Source of the DNA: Streptomyces sp. ISL-36 | GTDB lineage: Bacteria; Actinomycetota; Actinomycetes; Streptomycetales; Streptomycetaceae | Length of the DNA stretch: 64,000 bases | Assembly (NCBI RefSeq): GCF_018614205.1 | Contig: NZ_JAGGOS010000019.1 | Span: forward strand, 119,584 to 183,583 | Reading direction: 5' to 3' | Shown: piece after piece, positions 1-8,057 of the stretch | How positions within the stretch are numbered: position 1 is the first letter of the stretch | How the letters are laid out: every line of letters starts with the position of its first letter | Translations under genes and position numbers: made by a program | The notes under the pieces: generated by a model | Told to the model about the DNA's origin: nothing | Database searches by the model: none | What the model saw: the letters and a program-made list of their open reading frames with translations, nothing else

Positions 1-431
1 GTGACCGAGGCGGGGCCGCGCGCCTGCATGATGTTGACGGCGGCGTCGTCGTCCAGGACCGCGATGTTGACGGTCTCGCCCAGCTCGTCGGCGAGTTCCC
101 GGCACACCGGCGCGCCTTCCTGGGAGATGTCCAGGCGCACGGCCGCCGCCCCGGCGAGGCGCAGGATCCCCGCTCCCAGGAAGTACTTGCCCCGGTCCTG
201 CGCCTGGGAGACCAGGCCCCGGTTCTCCAGCACCCCGAGGAGCCGGAACGCCGTGGACTTGTGCACCTCCAGTTCGTCGGCGATCTCCGTGACACCGGCT
301 TCGCCGTGCCGCGCCAGGATCTCCAGCACGCTCACGGCACGGTCGACGGACTGGATCGCCCCCGCCCCTCCCTTGGGCGCTCGCTCGGGTGCATCCTCGT
401 TCTGTTCGGCCACTACGTGATCGCGGGTCAT
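1..431 (-). CDS. IclR-family transcriptional regulator (partial)
   Basis: The gene runs off the left edge, so only its first 143 codons are present, read leftward from an ATG at 431-429. The visible part holds an N-terminal winged helix (about residues 25-85; 'VTEIADELEVHKSTAFRLL' fits the IclR recognition region) and the beginning of the effector-binding domain. A purine-rich GAGGGTGAGAG precedes the start. IclR proteins usually control adjacent catabolic genes in response to a small aromatic or organic-acid ligand. Here the gene is divergent from a Rieske ferredoxin and its reductase, which are the likely targets together with the regulator itself. The ligand cannot be read from the sequence. 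Confidence 0.88.
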   Translation of the reverse strand, partial: MTRDHVVAEQNEDAPERAPKGGAGAIQSVDRAVSVLEILARHGEAGVTEIADELEVHKSTAFRLLGVLENRGLVSQAQDRGKYFLGAGILRLAGAAAVRLDISQEGAPVCRELADELGETVNIAVLDDDAAVNIMQARGPASV

Positions 432-515
432 GGCTCAACTCTCACCCTCTGGTGGCCCCATGGGGGACACATCTGCGGGAAGCCCTTGACGCGACGGGCG
501 TCCCGCCCGGATTCT

Positions 516-551
516 GTTGCGCATAGCGCTCCCTCACGCGCCATACGCAAC
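516..551. promoter_or_regulatory. paired IclR-type operator candidates
   Basis: Two matching boxes face each other between the divergent IclR gene and the ferredoxin gene: GTTGCGCATAGCGC reading right from 516 and GTTGCGTATGGCGC reading left from 551. Each is itself a GCGC-AT-GCGC type half-palindrome like those bound by IclR dimers. Position in the shared 170-bp gap supports autoregulation plus control of the ferredoxin operon. The binding protein is inferred, not shown. Confidence 0.55.
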
Positions 552-601
552 ATTATGTTACCGAAGAGTCCTGCTGAAGAGTCCTGGACCGAGGGGGGCC
601 C

Positions 602-922
602 GTGATTCCCGTCTGCCGCCTTGAAGACCTTCCCGTGGGCGAATCCGTCCGTATCGACACGACACCGCCCATCGCGGTGTTCAACGCCGACGGCGAGCTG
701 TACGCCATCGACGACACCTGCACCCATCAGGACGCCTCCCTCTCCGAGGGATGGCTCGAAGGCTGCCTGGTCGAATGCCCGCTGCACGCGGCCTCGTTCG
801 ACCTCCGCACCGGGCAGCCGACCTGCCTGCCCGCCCGCCGACCCGTCCGCACGCACCAGGTCGTCGTCGACGAGGGTGTCATCCACGTCCGCCCCGCCGC
901 CCAGGAGGGCACCGCAGCATGA
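602..922 (+). CDS. Rieske [2Fe-2S] ferredoxin
   Basis: A 106-residue soluble electron carrier of the type that feeds Rieske dioxygenases or P450s. The two cluster-binding boxes are visible: C-T-H at about residues 40-42 and C-P-L-H at about 59-62. The GTG start at 602 is set by a GAGGGGGG ribosome-binding site just upstream. Its stop overlaps the ATG of the next gene (ATGA), so the two are translationally coupled. The terminal oxygenase is not in this window; it may lie beyond the left edge or elsewhere in the genome. Confidence 0.9.
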   Translation: MIPVCRLEDLPVGESVRIDTTPPIAVFNADGELYAIDDTCTHQDASLSEGWLEGCLVECPLHAASFDLRTGQPTCLPARRPVRTHQVVVDEGVIHVRPAAQEGTAA

Positions 923-2160
923 GAACCGTCACCGTCGTCGGCGCCTCGCTCGCCGGCCTGTACGCCGCCCGCGAGCTGCGCGCCCAGGGTTTCGACGGGC
1001 GGCTGGTGATCGTCGGCGAGGAGCCTCACCGCCCCTACGACCGGCCGCCGCTGTCCAAGGACTTCCTCTCCGGTCGCGTGGAGGAGGCCCAGCTCGCCCT
1101 CACCGACGAACAGGAGGAGCGGGAGCTCGCGGCCGAGTGGCTGCCGGCCACACGCGCCCGAGGCCTCGACGTCCGCGGCCGCACCCTGCTCCTGGAGAAC
1201 GGCCGGACCCTCGTCACGGACGCGGTGGTGATCGCCACCGGTGCCTCCGCGCGCCGGTTGCCGGGCGACACCGGCCTCGCCGGAGTCCACACGCTGCGCA
1301 CGCTCGACGACGCCCGCGCTCTGCGGGACGCCCTCGGCGCGGGCACGCGCCGGGTCGTCGTCGTCGGCGGCGGATTCATCGGCGCGGAGACCGCCTCCTC
1401 GTGCGCCTCCCTCGGACACGACGTCACGGTGGTGGAGGCCGCCCCGCTCCCGCTCGCCCCGCAACTCGGTCCCGAGATGGCCGCCGTCTGCGCCGGTCTG
1501 CACCGACGGGGCGGCACGGAGCTGATCACCGGTACGGGAGTGGCCCGGCTGCACGGGCGGGCGACCGTCACCGGGGTGGAGCTCACCGACGGCCGGGTGC
1601 TCCCCGCCGACGTGGTCGTCGTCGGCATCGGGGCCGTACCGAACACGTCATGGCTGGCCGGTTCCACACTCCTGCTCAGTGACGGGGTGCTGTGCGACGA
1701 CGGCTGTGTCACCGCGCTGCCCCAGGTCGTGGCGGTGGGCGACGTCGCCCGCGTCGGCGGCCGGCGCACGGAGCACTGGACCAGCGCGACCGAGCAACCC
1801 GCCGTCGCCGTACGCAACCTCCTGGCCGGGCGGACCGTGGACACCTCCCGCTCCCTGCCCTACTTCTGGTCGGACCAGTACGGCGCACGCATCCAGTTCG
1901 CGGGCCGCCGGCGTGAGGGGGACACCGTCCGCGTCGTCGAGGGAGCCACGGAGGAGGGGAGTTTCCTCTGCCTCTACGAGCGTGACGGCCGGACGACGGG
2001 GGTGCTCGCCGTCGACCGGCCGCGGTCGTTCATGCGGGCCCGCCGCAAACTGGCCCGTGCGACCGAGGCCGGCGGGCCCATGAGCGGTGGACCCATGGCC
2101 GGTGGGGCCACGGACGGGCCCAGGCCCGGCCGGCCCGCGGCCGCCACCGCCGGGCCTTGA
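919..2160 (+). CDS. FAD-dependent NAD(P)H:ferredoxin reductase
   Basis: A 413-residue flavoprotein that would pass electrons from NAD(P)H to the coupled Rieske ferredoxin. The FAD fold starts at residue 4 (VVGASLAGLYAA), the NAD fold is near residue 148 (VVVVGGGFIGAE), 'AVGDVA' marks the second FAD contact, and a Reductase_C-type domain follows. The last 30 residues are a Gly/Pro-rich tail unlike the family core. The ATG at 919 overlaps the ferredoxin stop by four bases. The family serves bacterial dioxygenases and class I P450 systems; the partner oxygenase is unknown. Confidence 0.9.
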   Translation: MRTVTVVGASLAGLYAARELRAQGFDGRLVIVGEEPHRPYDRPPLSKDFLSGRVEEAQLALTDEQEERELAAEWLPATRARGLDVRGRTLLLENGRTLVTDAVVIATGASARRLPGDTGLAGVHTLRTLDDARALRDALGAGTRRVVVVGGGFIGAETASSCASLGHDVTVVEAAPLPLAPQLGPEMAAVCAGLHRRGGTELITGTGVARLHGRATVTGVELTDGRVLPADVVVVGIGAVPNTSWLAGSTLLLSDGVLCDDGCVTALPQVVAVGDVARVGGRRTEHWTSATEQPAVAVRNLLAGRTVDTSRSLPYFWSDQYGARIQFAGRRREGDTVRVVEGATEEGSFLCLYERDGRTTGVLAVDRPRSFMRARRKLARATEAGGPMSGGPMAGGATDGPRPGRPAAATAGP

Positions 2161-2181
2161 CCTGGCAGGCCGGCCACGGGG

Positions 2182-2394
2182 TCACTCCGCTCGGCGGGGG
2201 CCGTGGCGGTCCTTCTCCTCGGCCTCCGTACCGGGATAGAGGTGATCGACCTCCGGCCGCAGATCGAGCATGTCGAGGAACTCCGCCAGCTCGGCCCGGT
2301 CGGCGGTCCGGCTCGCGACGGTCCGCCGGGCGGCCTGGCGCCGATTGCCGGGAGCAGGCCCCGGCGGCCCGTCGCTCTCCTCTGCGAGGTCCAT
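2182..2394 (-). CDS. small hypothetical protein
   Basis: A possible 70-residue protein, charged and without membrane segments, ending close to the 3' end of the ferredoxin reductase with which it converges. The region 'ELAEFLDMLDLRPEVDHL' looks like a real amphipathic stretch rather than a shadow frame. The ATG at 2394 was chosen as the start of the protein-like part; an upstream ATG at 2433 in the same frame cannot be excluded. No clear ribosome-binding site was seen. No function can be proposed. Confidence 0.4.
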   Translation of the reverse strand: MDLAEESDGPPGPAPGNRRQAARRTVASRTADRAELAEFLDMLDLRPEVDHLYPGTEAEEKDRHGPRRAE

Positions 2395-2486
2395 GACGCC
2401 GATCCGACCACACGACGGCCCACCGCGCATCACCCACCGCGCATCCCCCGCGCCTCACCCACGCCGTACGAGGCCGGGGCCGGGTG

Positions 2487-2948
2487 CTACGGATAGGTCC
2501 GTACGTCGTCGTTGTACTCGCGGGCCCGTTCCCGTACCAGCTCGGGCAGCGTCCCCGACGCCAGATCCGCCAGCGTCGTGCCCTCCAGGACCTGACGCAG
2601 ACTCGCCCGCACGGCGCGCCAGACGTCCGGCATGGGGGCGGCGGCGCCCTGGTACTCCAGTCCCGTCAGTTTCAGGTCACGCACGCTGACGAGGGGGCCG
2701 TCCATCGCGCGGACGACATCGGCGAGGGTGATGTCCGCCGCCGGCCTGGTGAGGGCGTAGCCGCCGTCCGGACCGCGCACGCTCCGCACCAGCCGCGCCT
2801 GCCGCAACTCGCTGAGGACGACGAAGAGAAAGCGGACGGGGATGTCCTGACGGGACGCGATCTCCTCCGCCTTCAGCGGCCGGTCGGGCGAACAGGCCAG
2901 CTCCGCCATGGCCCGAAGGGCGTAGTCCGTTCTCGCTGAGATCCTCAC
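2487..2948 (-). CDS. Rrf2-family transcriptional regulator
   Basis: A 153-residue regulator with the Rrf2 N-terminal winged helix (starts 'MRISARTDYALRAMAELA', wing 'VRGPDGGYAL'). The three cysteines that hold an iron-sulphur cluster in IscR, NsrR or RsrR are absent: the only cysteine is at about residue 19. It is therefore an apo-type Rrf2 protein that probably senses something other than through a cluster. It is divergent from the FAD/TPR fusion gene, with a strong palindrome in the gap, so autoregulation and control of that neighbour are likely. Confidence 0.9.
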   Translation of the reverse strand: MRISARTDYALRAMAELACSPDRPLKAEEIASRQDIPVRFLFVVLSELRQARLVRSVRGPDGGYALTRPAADITLADVVRAMDGPLVSVRDLKLTGLEYQGAAAPMPDVWRAVRASLRQVLEGTTLADLASGTLPELVRERAREYNDDVRTYP

Positions 2949-3020
2949 CGCCTCAATGTCTCACGGTTGGCGCGAAAGCGATCCGACGCCTTCGGCGCCG
3001 ACCGCCCGGGGTTGCCATTC

Positions 3021-3042
3021 CACATTGTCCATCGACATAGTG
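3021..3042. promoter_or_regulatory. 22-bp imperfect palindrome, candidate Rrf2 operator
   Basis: The arms CACATTGTCCA and TCGACATAGTG (3021-3042) pair at 18 of 22 positions. It lies 73 bp upstream of the Rrf2 start and 85 bp upstream of the fusion gene start, in a locally AT-richer stretch. TTGCCA at 3013 and CATAGT at 3035 could be the -35 and -10 of a rightward promoter lying across it. Length and spacing fit dimeric Rrf2 operators; assignment is by position. Confidence 0.55.
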
Positions 3043-3126
3043 AACTTCATCGGCTTCGCCGGCTCGTCGGCGTCCTCGACCTCATGGAACGTCACCGCGC
3101 AACACCCGCCCGGCTCGGAGGTTTCC

Positions 3127-5847
3127 GTGGTTCCCGTCGCGTCCGTGGTGTCCACCCGTCAGCGACCGACCGTGGCAGTCGTCGGCGCGGGCGCGGCCGG
3201 TGCCCTCGTCGCCGTCCAGCTGTGCGAAGCCGCGGCTCGGCGGCGCACCCCGCTCGACCTGGTCCTCATCGACCCGGCCGCGGAGGCGGGCCGGGGCACG
3301 GCCTACGCCACCGAAGTCCCCGAGCACCGCCTCAACGTGCCCGTCGGCGGGATGAGCTGCTACCCCGACGACCCCGGACACTTCCGTCGCTGGCTCTGCC
3401 GCCACGGTGAATCCACCGTCACCGCCGCGGACTTCGCCTCTCGCCACCGCTTCGGCTCCTACCTCGCCGACACCCTCGGACGCGCGATCATCACGGCGCA
3501 CGGCACGGTCGCGGTGCGCCGGCTGAGGACGAAGGCGACCGGCTGCGCCGGTACGGCCGACGGGCGCTTCGCGCTCGCGCTGGCCGACGGCGGGACGCTG
3601 ACGGCCGACAGCGTCGTCCTGGCCACCGGTCCCGCCGCCGGTTCGGCCGGCTGGGCCCCGGCGGAGCTGCGCGGCTCCGACCGGTTCATCGACCGCCCGT
3701 GGGCGCCCGGCGCGCTCGACGCGGTGGGCGCCACGGACGACGTCCTGCTGGTGGGCACCGGCCTGACCGCCATCGACCTCGCTCTCGTCCTCGACCGGCC
3801 AGGCCGCACGGTGCACGCCGTGTCCCGCGGCGGGCTGCTGCCCCAGCCGCACGCCGTCGCCCCGCTGCCGCCCGTACCCCCGCCGCCCGGTCTCGGGGCC
3901 CTGCCGCTCCACCGGCTCCGTACGGAACTACGGCGGCATCTGGCCGCCGTCCTGCGGGACCACGGCGACTGGCGGCCCGCCCTCGACGGACTGCGCCCCG
4001 GCATCGCGGCGCTCTGGCAGGGCCTCACCGACGACGAGCGAGCCGAGTTCCTCGCCCGCGACGCCACCCGGTGGAACGTCCACCGCCACCGGATGGCACC
4101 GGCCACCGCGGAAGCCGTCGCTCGCGCCCGCGCCGCCCGCCGCCTGCGGATCCACGCCGGACGGATCGCCTCCGCCGAGCCGCAGAAGGACGGTCGGCTC
4201 GCCGTCCGGCTCGCCGACGGCCGGGAACTGACCGTGGCCCGGGTGGTGGACTGCACCGGACCAGGACTCCGGATGGACGGCGCCGACGACCCGCTGTGGC
4301 GCGGGCTGCTCGCCGACGGCCTCGCGGTCCCCGGCCCGCTGGGCATCGGCGTCGCCACCGACGCCGGGCGCCTCCTCGACGCCCGGGGAAGCAGCGGAAG
4401 GCCGCTCTTCACCCTGGGCGCGCCCCGTCGCGGCGAGCTCTGGGAGACGACCGCGATCCCCGAGATCCGCGCCCAGGCCAAGGAGATCGCCGAGGCCGTC
4501 CTCGCTCCGCTCACCCCCCTCCGCCCGGCCACCCGCCGCAGGCCCACCGACCAGTTCGGGCTGCCGCTCTCCACCCACGCCGCCGCGGCCGCGGCCTTCC
4601 GCACCGGACTCGGCCGGGTCGTGACCGTACGCGCCAAGGCGGCGGACGCCTTCGCCCGCTCCGTCGAACTCGACCCCGGCTTCGCCCTCGGCCATGCCGC
4701 GCTCGCCCTGCTCGGACACGAGTGCGGCGCGGACGTCGACGTCTCCCGCGCACTCGCCGACGCCCAGCGCAGCGCCGCGGAGCGCGGCGACGAACGGGAG
4801 CGCTCCTTCGTCGACGTCGTCACCCGCCGCGTCCGGGCACACGACGGCGGTCCCGCGGCGGCGGACGACGGCGACCGGGCGCTCGTCGACCACCTCGACC
4901 GATTCCCCGGCGACGCCTTCGCGCTCGGCATCGCCGTCCCCACCATCGCCTTCTCCGGCGTCGGCGACCTCGACGGCTCCCTGGCGCTGCGGCTCGTGGA
5001 ACACACCGCGCCCGCCTACGACGGCCACTGGTTCCACACCTCGCTCCTCGCCTTCGTCCGCCAGGAGCAGGGCCGGGTCGACGAGGCGGGCGCCCTCGCC
5101 CGGGTGGCCCTGGCCGCCGAACCCGCCTCCGGTCACGCCGTGCACGCCCTCGCCCATGTCCACTACGAGTCCGGTGCGCACCGCTCCGGCCGCGACTGGC
5201 TCGACGGCTGGATCGGCGGCCAGGGCAGGGGAGCCGTGCACCGGGCGCACTTCTCCTGGCACGTGGCGCTGCACGAACTCGCCCTCGACGACTCCGAGGC
5301 GGTACGCCGCCGCTGGTTCGCCCAGCTCGCTCCCCGTCAGGTCAACGGCGTACGGGCGCTCGTCGACTCCGGCTCGCTCCTGTGGCGGGCCCGGATGTCC
5401 CGGAACTGGGAGGGGCGGATGCCCGTCGACGGGGTGCTCGACGCCGTCGCCCGCGATCTGGTGGAACGGCCCGCGACCGCCTTCACCGCCCTGCACAGCG
5501 CCGTCGCCCTCACCGCGGCGGGCGACCTGCCCGCCCTGCGCCGCCTGCGCACCCACGCCGCGGGGGCCGATCCCGTACAGCGGGAGGTCGTCGTCCCGCT
5601 GTGCCGCGCACTCGAAGCCGTACTGGAGGAGCGGTGGACCACCGCGGTGGAAGGACTGCGGGCCCTCCTGCCCTCGCTGCGCAAGGTGGGGGGCAGCGCC
5701 GCGCAGCGCGAGGTCGTCGAGGAGACCCTGCTGTACGCCCTGATGGAGGCGGGCCACAGCGACGCCGCCCGCCACCTCCTCGAGGAGCGCCTCGACCGTC
5801 GCGCATCTCCGCTCGACCGACGACGCCTGGCCGACCTGCCCGGCTGA
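3127..5847 (+). CDS. FAD/NAD(P)-binding protein fused to a TTC38-like TPR domain
   Basis: A 906-residue two-part protein. Residues about 12-460 are a COG4529-type FAD/NAD(P)-binding domain (VAVVGAGAAGALVA near the start, 'RLNVPVGGMS', 'LLVGTGLTAIDLAL', 'VVDCTGPG'). After a linker of roughly 10 residues, residues about 473-906 are a tetratricopeptide-repeat domain of the TTC38 type ('TDQFGLPLS', 'RSVELDPGFALGHAAL', 'GHAVHALAHVHYESG'). The two halves normally occur as separate proteins. GTG at 3127 was chosen because GGAGG sits five bases upstream; the in-frame ATG at 2956 would lie inside the promoter region, 8 bp from the Rrf2 start. The substrate is unknown. Confidence 0.82.
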   Translation: MVPVASVVSTRQRPTVAVVGAGAAGALVAVQLCEAAARRRTPLDLVLIDPAAEAGRGTAYATEVPEHRLNVPVGGMSCYPDDPGHFRRWLCRHGESTVTAADFASRHRFGSYLADTLGRAIITAHGTVAVRRLRTKATGCAGTADGRFALALADGGTLTADSVVLATGPAAGSAGWAPAELRGSDRFIDRPWAPGALDAVGATDDVLLVGTGLTAIDLALVLDRPGRTVHAVSRGGLLPQPHAVAPLPPVPPPPGLGALPLHRLRTELRRHLAAVLRDHGDWRPALDGLRPGIAALWQGLTDDERAEFLARDATRWNVHRHRMAPATAEAVARARAARRLRIHAGRIASAEPQKDGRLAVRLADGRELTVARVVDCTGPGLRMDGADDPLWRGLLADGLAVPGPLGIGVATDAGRLLDARGSSGRPLFTLGAPRRGELWETTAIPEIRAQAKEIAEAVLAPLTPLRPATRRRPTDQFGLPLSTHAAAAAAFRTGLGRVVTVRAKAADAFARSVELDPGFALGHAALALLGHECGADVDVSRALADAQRSAAERGDERERSFVDVVTRRVRAHDGGPAAADDGDRALVDHLDRFPGDAFALGIAVPTIAFSGVGDLDGSLALRLVEHTAPAYDGHWFHTSLLAFVRQEQGRVDEAGALARVALAAEPASGHAVHALAHVHYESGAHRSGRDWLDGWIGGQGRGAVHRAHFSWHVALHELALDDSEAVRRRWFAQLAPRQVNGVRALVDSGSLLWRARMSRNWEGRMPVDGVLDAVARDLVERPATAFTALHSAVALTAAGDLPALRRLRTHAAGADPVQREVVVPLCRALEAVLEERWTTAVEGLRALLPSLRKVGGSAAQREVVEETLLYALMEAGHSDAARHLLEERLDRRASPLDRRRLADLPG

Positions 5848-5914
5848 GCGGGCGGGGGACGCGCGGGGCGACGGGCCTCACGTCGGCTCCCGCCCGCTCA
5901 GGCACCCGCCTGGC

Positions 5915-7186
5915 TCATTCGCTCGCGTCGGCGATCAGTCGCTGGAGCAGATCGGCGGCGGCCCGGCCGAACGACGGGTCGTTGAGGTGGGTGTCGATCT
6001 CGACGATGTCGACGGCGCTCCCTCTCAGCCCGTCCCGCAGGGCGGCGAACAGCGCCTCGTCCGCGGCCGGATCGTGGTACGGCCCGCCCGGAGCCCCCAG
6101 CGTGGACAGCCCCCGCAGCGGCAGGCACACCGCCGTCGGCCCCGTGGCGGCCCGGAGCTTCGCCGCGAGGAGGGCGCCCAGTTCGGCGCACTCCCGCGCC
6201 GTGGTGCGGACGACCGAGATGGACGGGTTGTGCACGCGCACGTCACGGTCGCGCACCCGCGCGGGCACGGTGTCGAGCGGGCCGAACTTCACCAGGTCCA
6301 GGGCTCCCGGGCTCACCACCTGAGGGACACCGCGGCGCCCGGCGGCCAGCAGCCGGTCCGGCCCGGCCGTCAGGATGCCCCCGAAGAGCTCGTCGGCCAG
6401 CTCACAGAGCGTCAGATCCAGTGTGCCGGCGAAGAGTCGTCGATCCGCCAGCGACTCCAGGGTCCGCCCACCGGTCCCGCTGGCGTGGAACACCAGCACC
6501 TCGTAGCCGTGCTCGGTCATCCGCTCGCGCGCCGCGTCGACGCCGGACGTCGTCACCCCCGCCATGCTCGCCGCGATCAGTGGCCGCTCGCCCGCGTCGG
6601 GACCTCCGCTCCCGCCCTCGCCGAGCTCGGCCGGCCGCACCGCCCGCGGCGCGGCGGCGAAGCCCTTCGCCATTCCGGCGACCGCGTCGACGGCGTTCGC
6701 CAGGATCGGGGCCGACAACCGGTTGACACCGGCGATGTCGACCACGCTGTACATCATCGTGATGTCCGCGGAGCCGACGTAGGGCGAGACATCTCCGGCC
6801 GCCATCGAGGAGACCATCACCTTCGGCACCCCGAGCGGCAGTTCCCGCATCGCCCGGGTCGCGATCGACGTACCGCCGCTGCCACCGAGGGCGAGCACCC
6901 CGTGCAGCCGTCCTTCCGCGTACAGGCGCCGCACGACCTCGGCGGCGCCCCGGGCCATCGTCGTCACGGCCGCGCCCCGGTCGCCCTCCGCCCGTAGCCG
7001 CTCCAGATCCACCCCCGCCGCCCGCGCCACCTCCGCGCGGGACACGTCGGCGGGTATGCGGGGGGAACCGATCACCCCCGTGTCGACCACCACGACCTCG
7101 ACTCCCCGCAGCAGCAGCCGCTCACGCAGCCAGCCGTACTCCAGCCCTTTGGTGTCCAGCGTGCCCACCAGCACAACGATCGTCAT
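5915..7186 (-). CDS. UPF0261 / Tm-1-like ATP-binding protein
   Basis: A 423-residue cytosolic protein starting 'MTIVVLVGTLDTKG', the hallmark of the UPF0261/Tm-1 family. The family binds ATP in its N-terminal domain ('LALGGSGGTSIATRAMR' is the glycine-rich segment at about residues 95-110) and in plants the related Tm-1 inhibits a viral replicase. Bacterial members usually sit beside a TIM-barrel PEP-hydrolase-like gene, which is absent here. An in-frame ATG 123 bp upstream was rejected because the family begins at MTIVVL. CACATT seven bases before the ATG hints at a leaderless transcript. The reaction is not known. Confidence 0.88.
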   Translation of the reverse strand: MTIVVLVGTLDTKGLEYGWLRERLLLRGVEVVVVDTGVIGSPRIPADVSRAEVARAAGVDLERLRAEGDRGAAVTTMARGAAEVVRRLYAEGRLHGVLALGGSGGTSIATRAMRELPLGVPKVMVSSMAAGDVSPYVGSADITMMYSVVDIAGVNRLSAPILANAVDAVAGMAKGFAAAPRAVRPAELGEGGSGGPDAGERPLIAASMAGVTTSGVDAARERMTEHGYEVLVFHASGTGGRTLESLADRRLFAGTLDLTLCELADELFGGILTAGPDRLLAAGRRGVPQVVSPGALDLVKFGPLDTVPARVRDRDVRVHNPSISVVRTTARECAELGALLAAKLRAATGPTAVCLPLRGLSTLGAPGGPYHDPAADEALFAALRDGLRGSAVDIVEIDTHLNDPSFGRAAADLLQRLIADASE

Positions 7187-7349
7187 GCCCGCCAATGTGC
7201 GGGGTGCCCGGCCGATCGACAAGACCATGGCCGTGTCCGCCCCTCGCCACGACCGAGTGAACCGTCCGTACGGCGGGACGACGTCGCCACGCGCGAGCCC
7301 GCTCGGCATACTGACCCCTCTTGATCACCGCTACGCCGCAGGAGGAGAC

Positions 7350-7928
7350 ATGGCCGCCAGTTTCAAGACCGTCATCGAGGTGGGCCCGGACCATCTCGAA
7401 CAGGCCCGCGTCATCGACCGCTTGTTCCAGGAGGCGATCGCTCCGGCGACCGTCAACTTCGACTTCGACAACATCCGGCAGGCGGCGGCCGCCATCCCGG
7501 ACAGCACGATCGTGAAGATGGTCCGCGGCTGGGGACTTCAGGAGAACGCTCCGGTCATCGTGATGGTGCTCTCCCTGAAGGAGGCCGTCCGTCAGGCACT
7601 TCCCGCCGAGTTCGCCGACGCCTCCTTCTGGGACACGATCGAGCAGGAACTCGTCCGCGCGTTCACCGGCCTGGCCGCACAGGAGGGCGAGCCGGGACTG
7701 TCGTACTACGAGGAGGGCCCGGACCGCACCCGCTACTACCGGGATCTGTTCTTCGCCCTGCAGGACGAGGAGACCGGCGACCACATGTACGCCATCGCCT
7801 TCTGCATCGACGTGAGCGTCGGCCTGGAGAAGGAGAAGGCCGGCGCACTGCAGACGGCCGACGTCGCCCCCTTCACGATCCGGCTCAACGCGATCGTCGT
7901 GCGCCAGGAACTGGGCCTCGCCGCCTGA
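7350..7928 (+). CDS. Cyt-type cytolytic delta-endotoxin homologue
   Basis: A 192-residue protein without signal peptide that matches the single-domain Cyt pore-forming toxins known from Bacillus thuringiensis. From memory of Cyt1/Cyt2, the correspondences run through the whole C-terminal half: 'RAFTGLAAQEGE' against the TFTNLNTQ-type helix end, 'YYRDLFFALQDEETGDHMY' against YYNVLFAIQN..TG..MY, then alternating strands 'DVSVGLEKEKAG' and 'FTIRLNAIVVRQEL'. The N-terminal 'DNIRQAAAAIPDSTIVKMV' fits the helical layer. GGAGGA at 7341 precedes the ATG. Cyt proteins bind membranes and oligomerise; target and export route in this organism are unknown. There is no obvious partner or immunity gene next door. 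Confidence 0.8.
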   Translation: MAASFKTVIEVGPDHLEQARVIDRLFQEAIAPATVNFDFDNIRQAAAAIPDSTIVKMVRGWGLQENAPVIVMVLSLKEAVRQALPAEFADASFWDTIEQELVRAFTGLAAQEGEPGLSYYEEGPDRTRYYRDLFFALQDEETGDHMYAIAFCIDVSVGLEKEKAGALQTADVAPFTIRLNAIVVRQELGLAA

Positions 7929-7960
7929 CAAGCCGCCCGACCGCCGCCTGAACGCGAAGC

Positions 7961-8002
7961 CGGCTCGCCCCGCTTCGCATCGAAGCGCCCCGGCTCGCCC
8001 CG
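7961..8002. terminator. hairpin after the Cyt-like gene
   Basis: CGCTTCG (7971-7977), loop CAT, CGAAGCG (7981-7987) forms a 7-bp stem, flanked by two copies of CGGCTCGCCCCG (7961 and 7991). It lies 40 bp past the stop of the Cyt-like gene and ahead of the promoter of the next gene, fitting a transcription terminator. Confidence 0.45.
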
Positions 8003-8045
8003 GCGCGCACCGGCCCGCCGTCCCGGGCCGGCCCCCACCGGAACC

Positions 8046-8051
8046 TAGACT
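8046..8051 (+). promoter_or_regulatory. -10 box for a leaderless transcript
   Basis: TAGACT is followed by exactly six bases and then the ATG at 8058, with no ribosome-binding site. In Streptomyces this arrangement usually means transcription starts at or next to the start codon. It decides the start of the YciO-type gene. Confidence 0.6.
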
Positions 8052-8057
8052 GCCCGT

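Noticed and set aside
2956..3126. In-frame ATG start for the FAD-TPR fusion at 2956
   Set aside because: It would start 8 bp from the divergent Rrf2 gene and include the palindrome; GGAGG and GTG at 3127 fit better.
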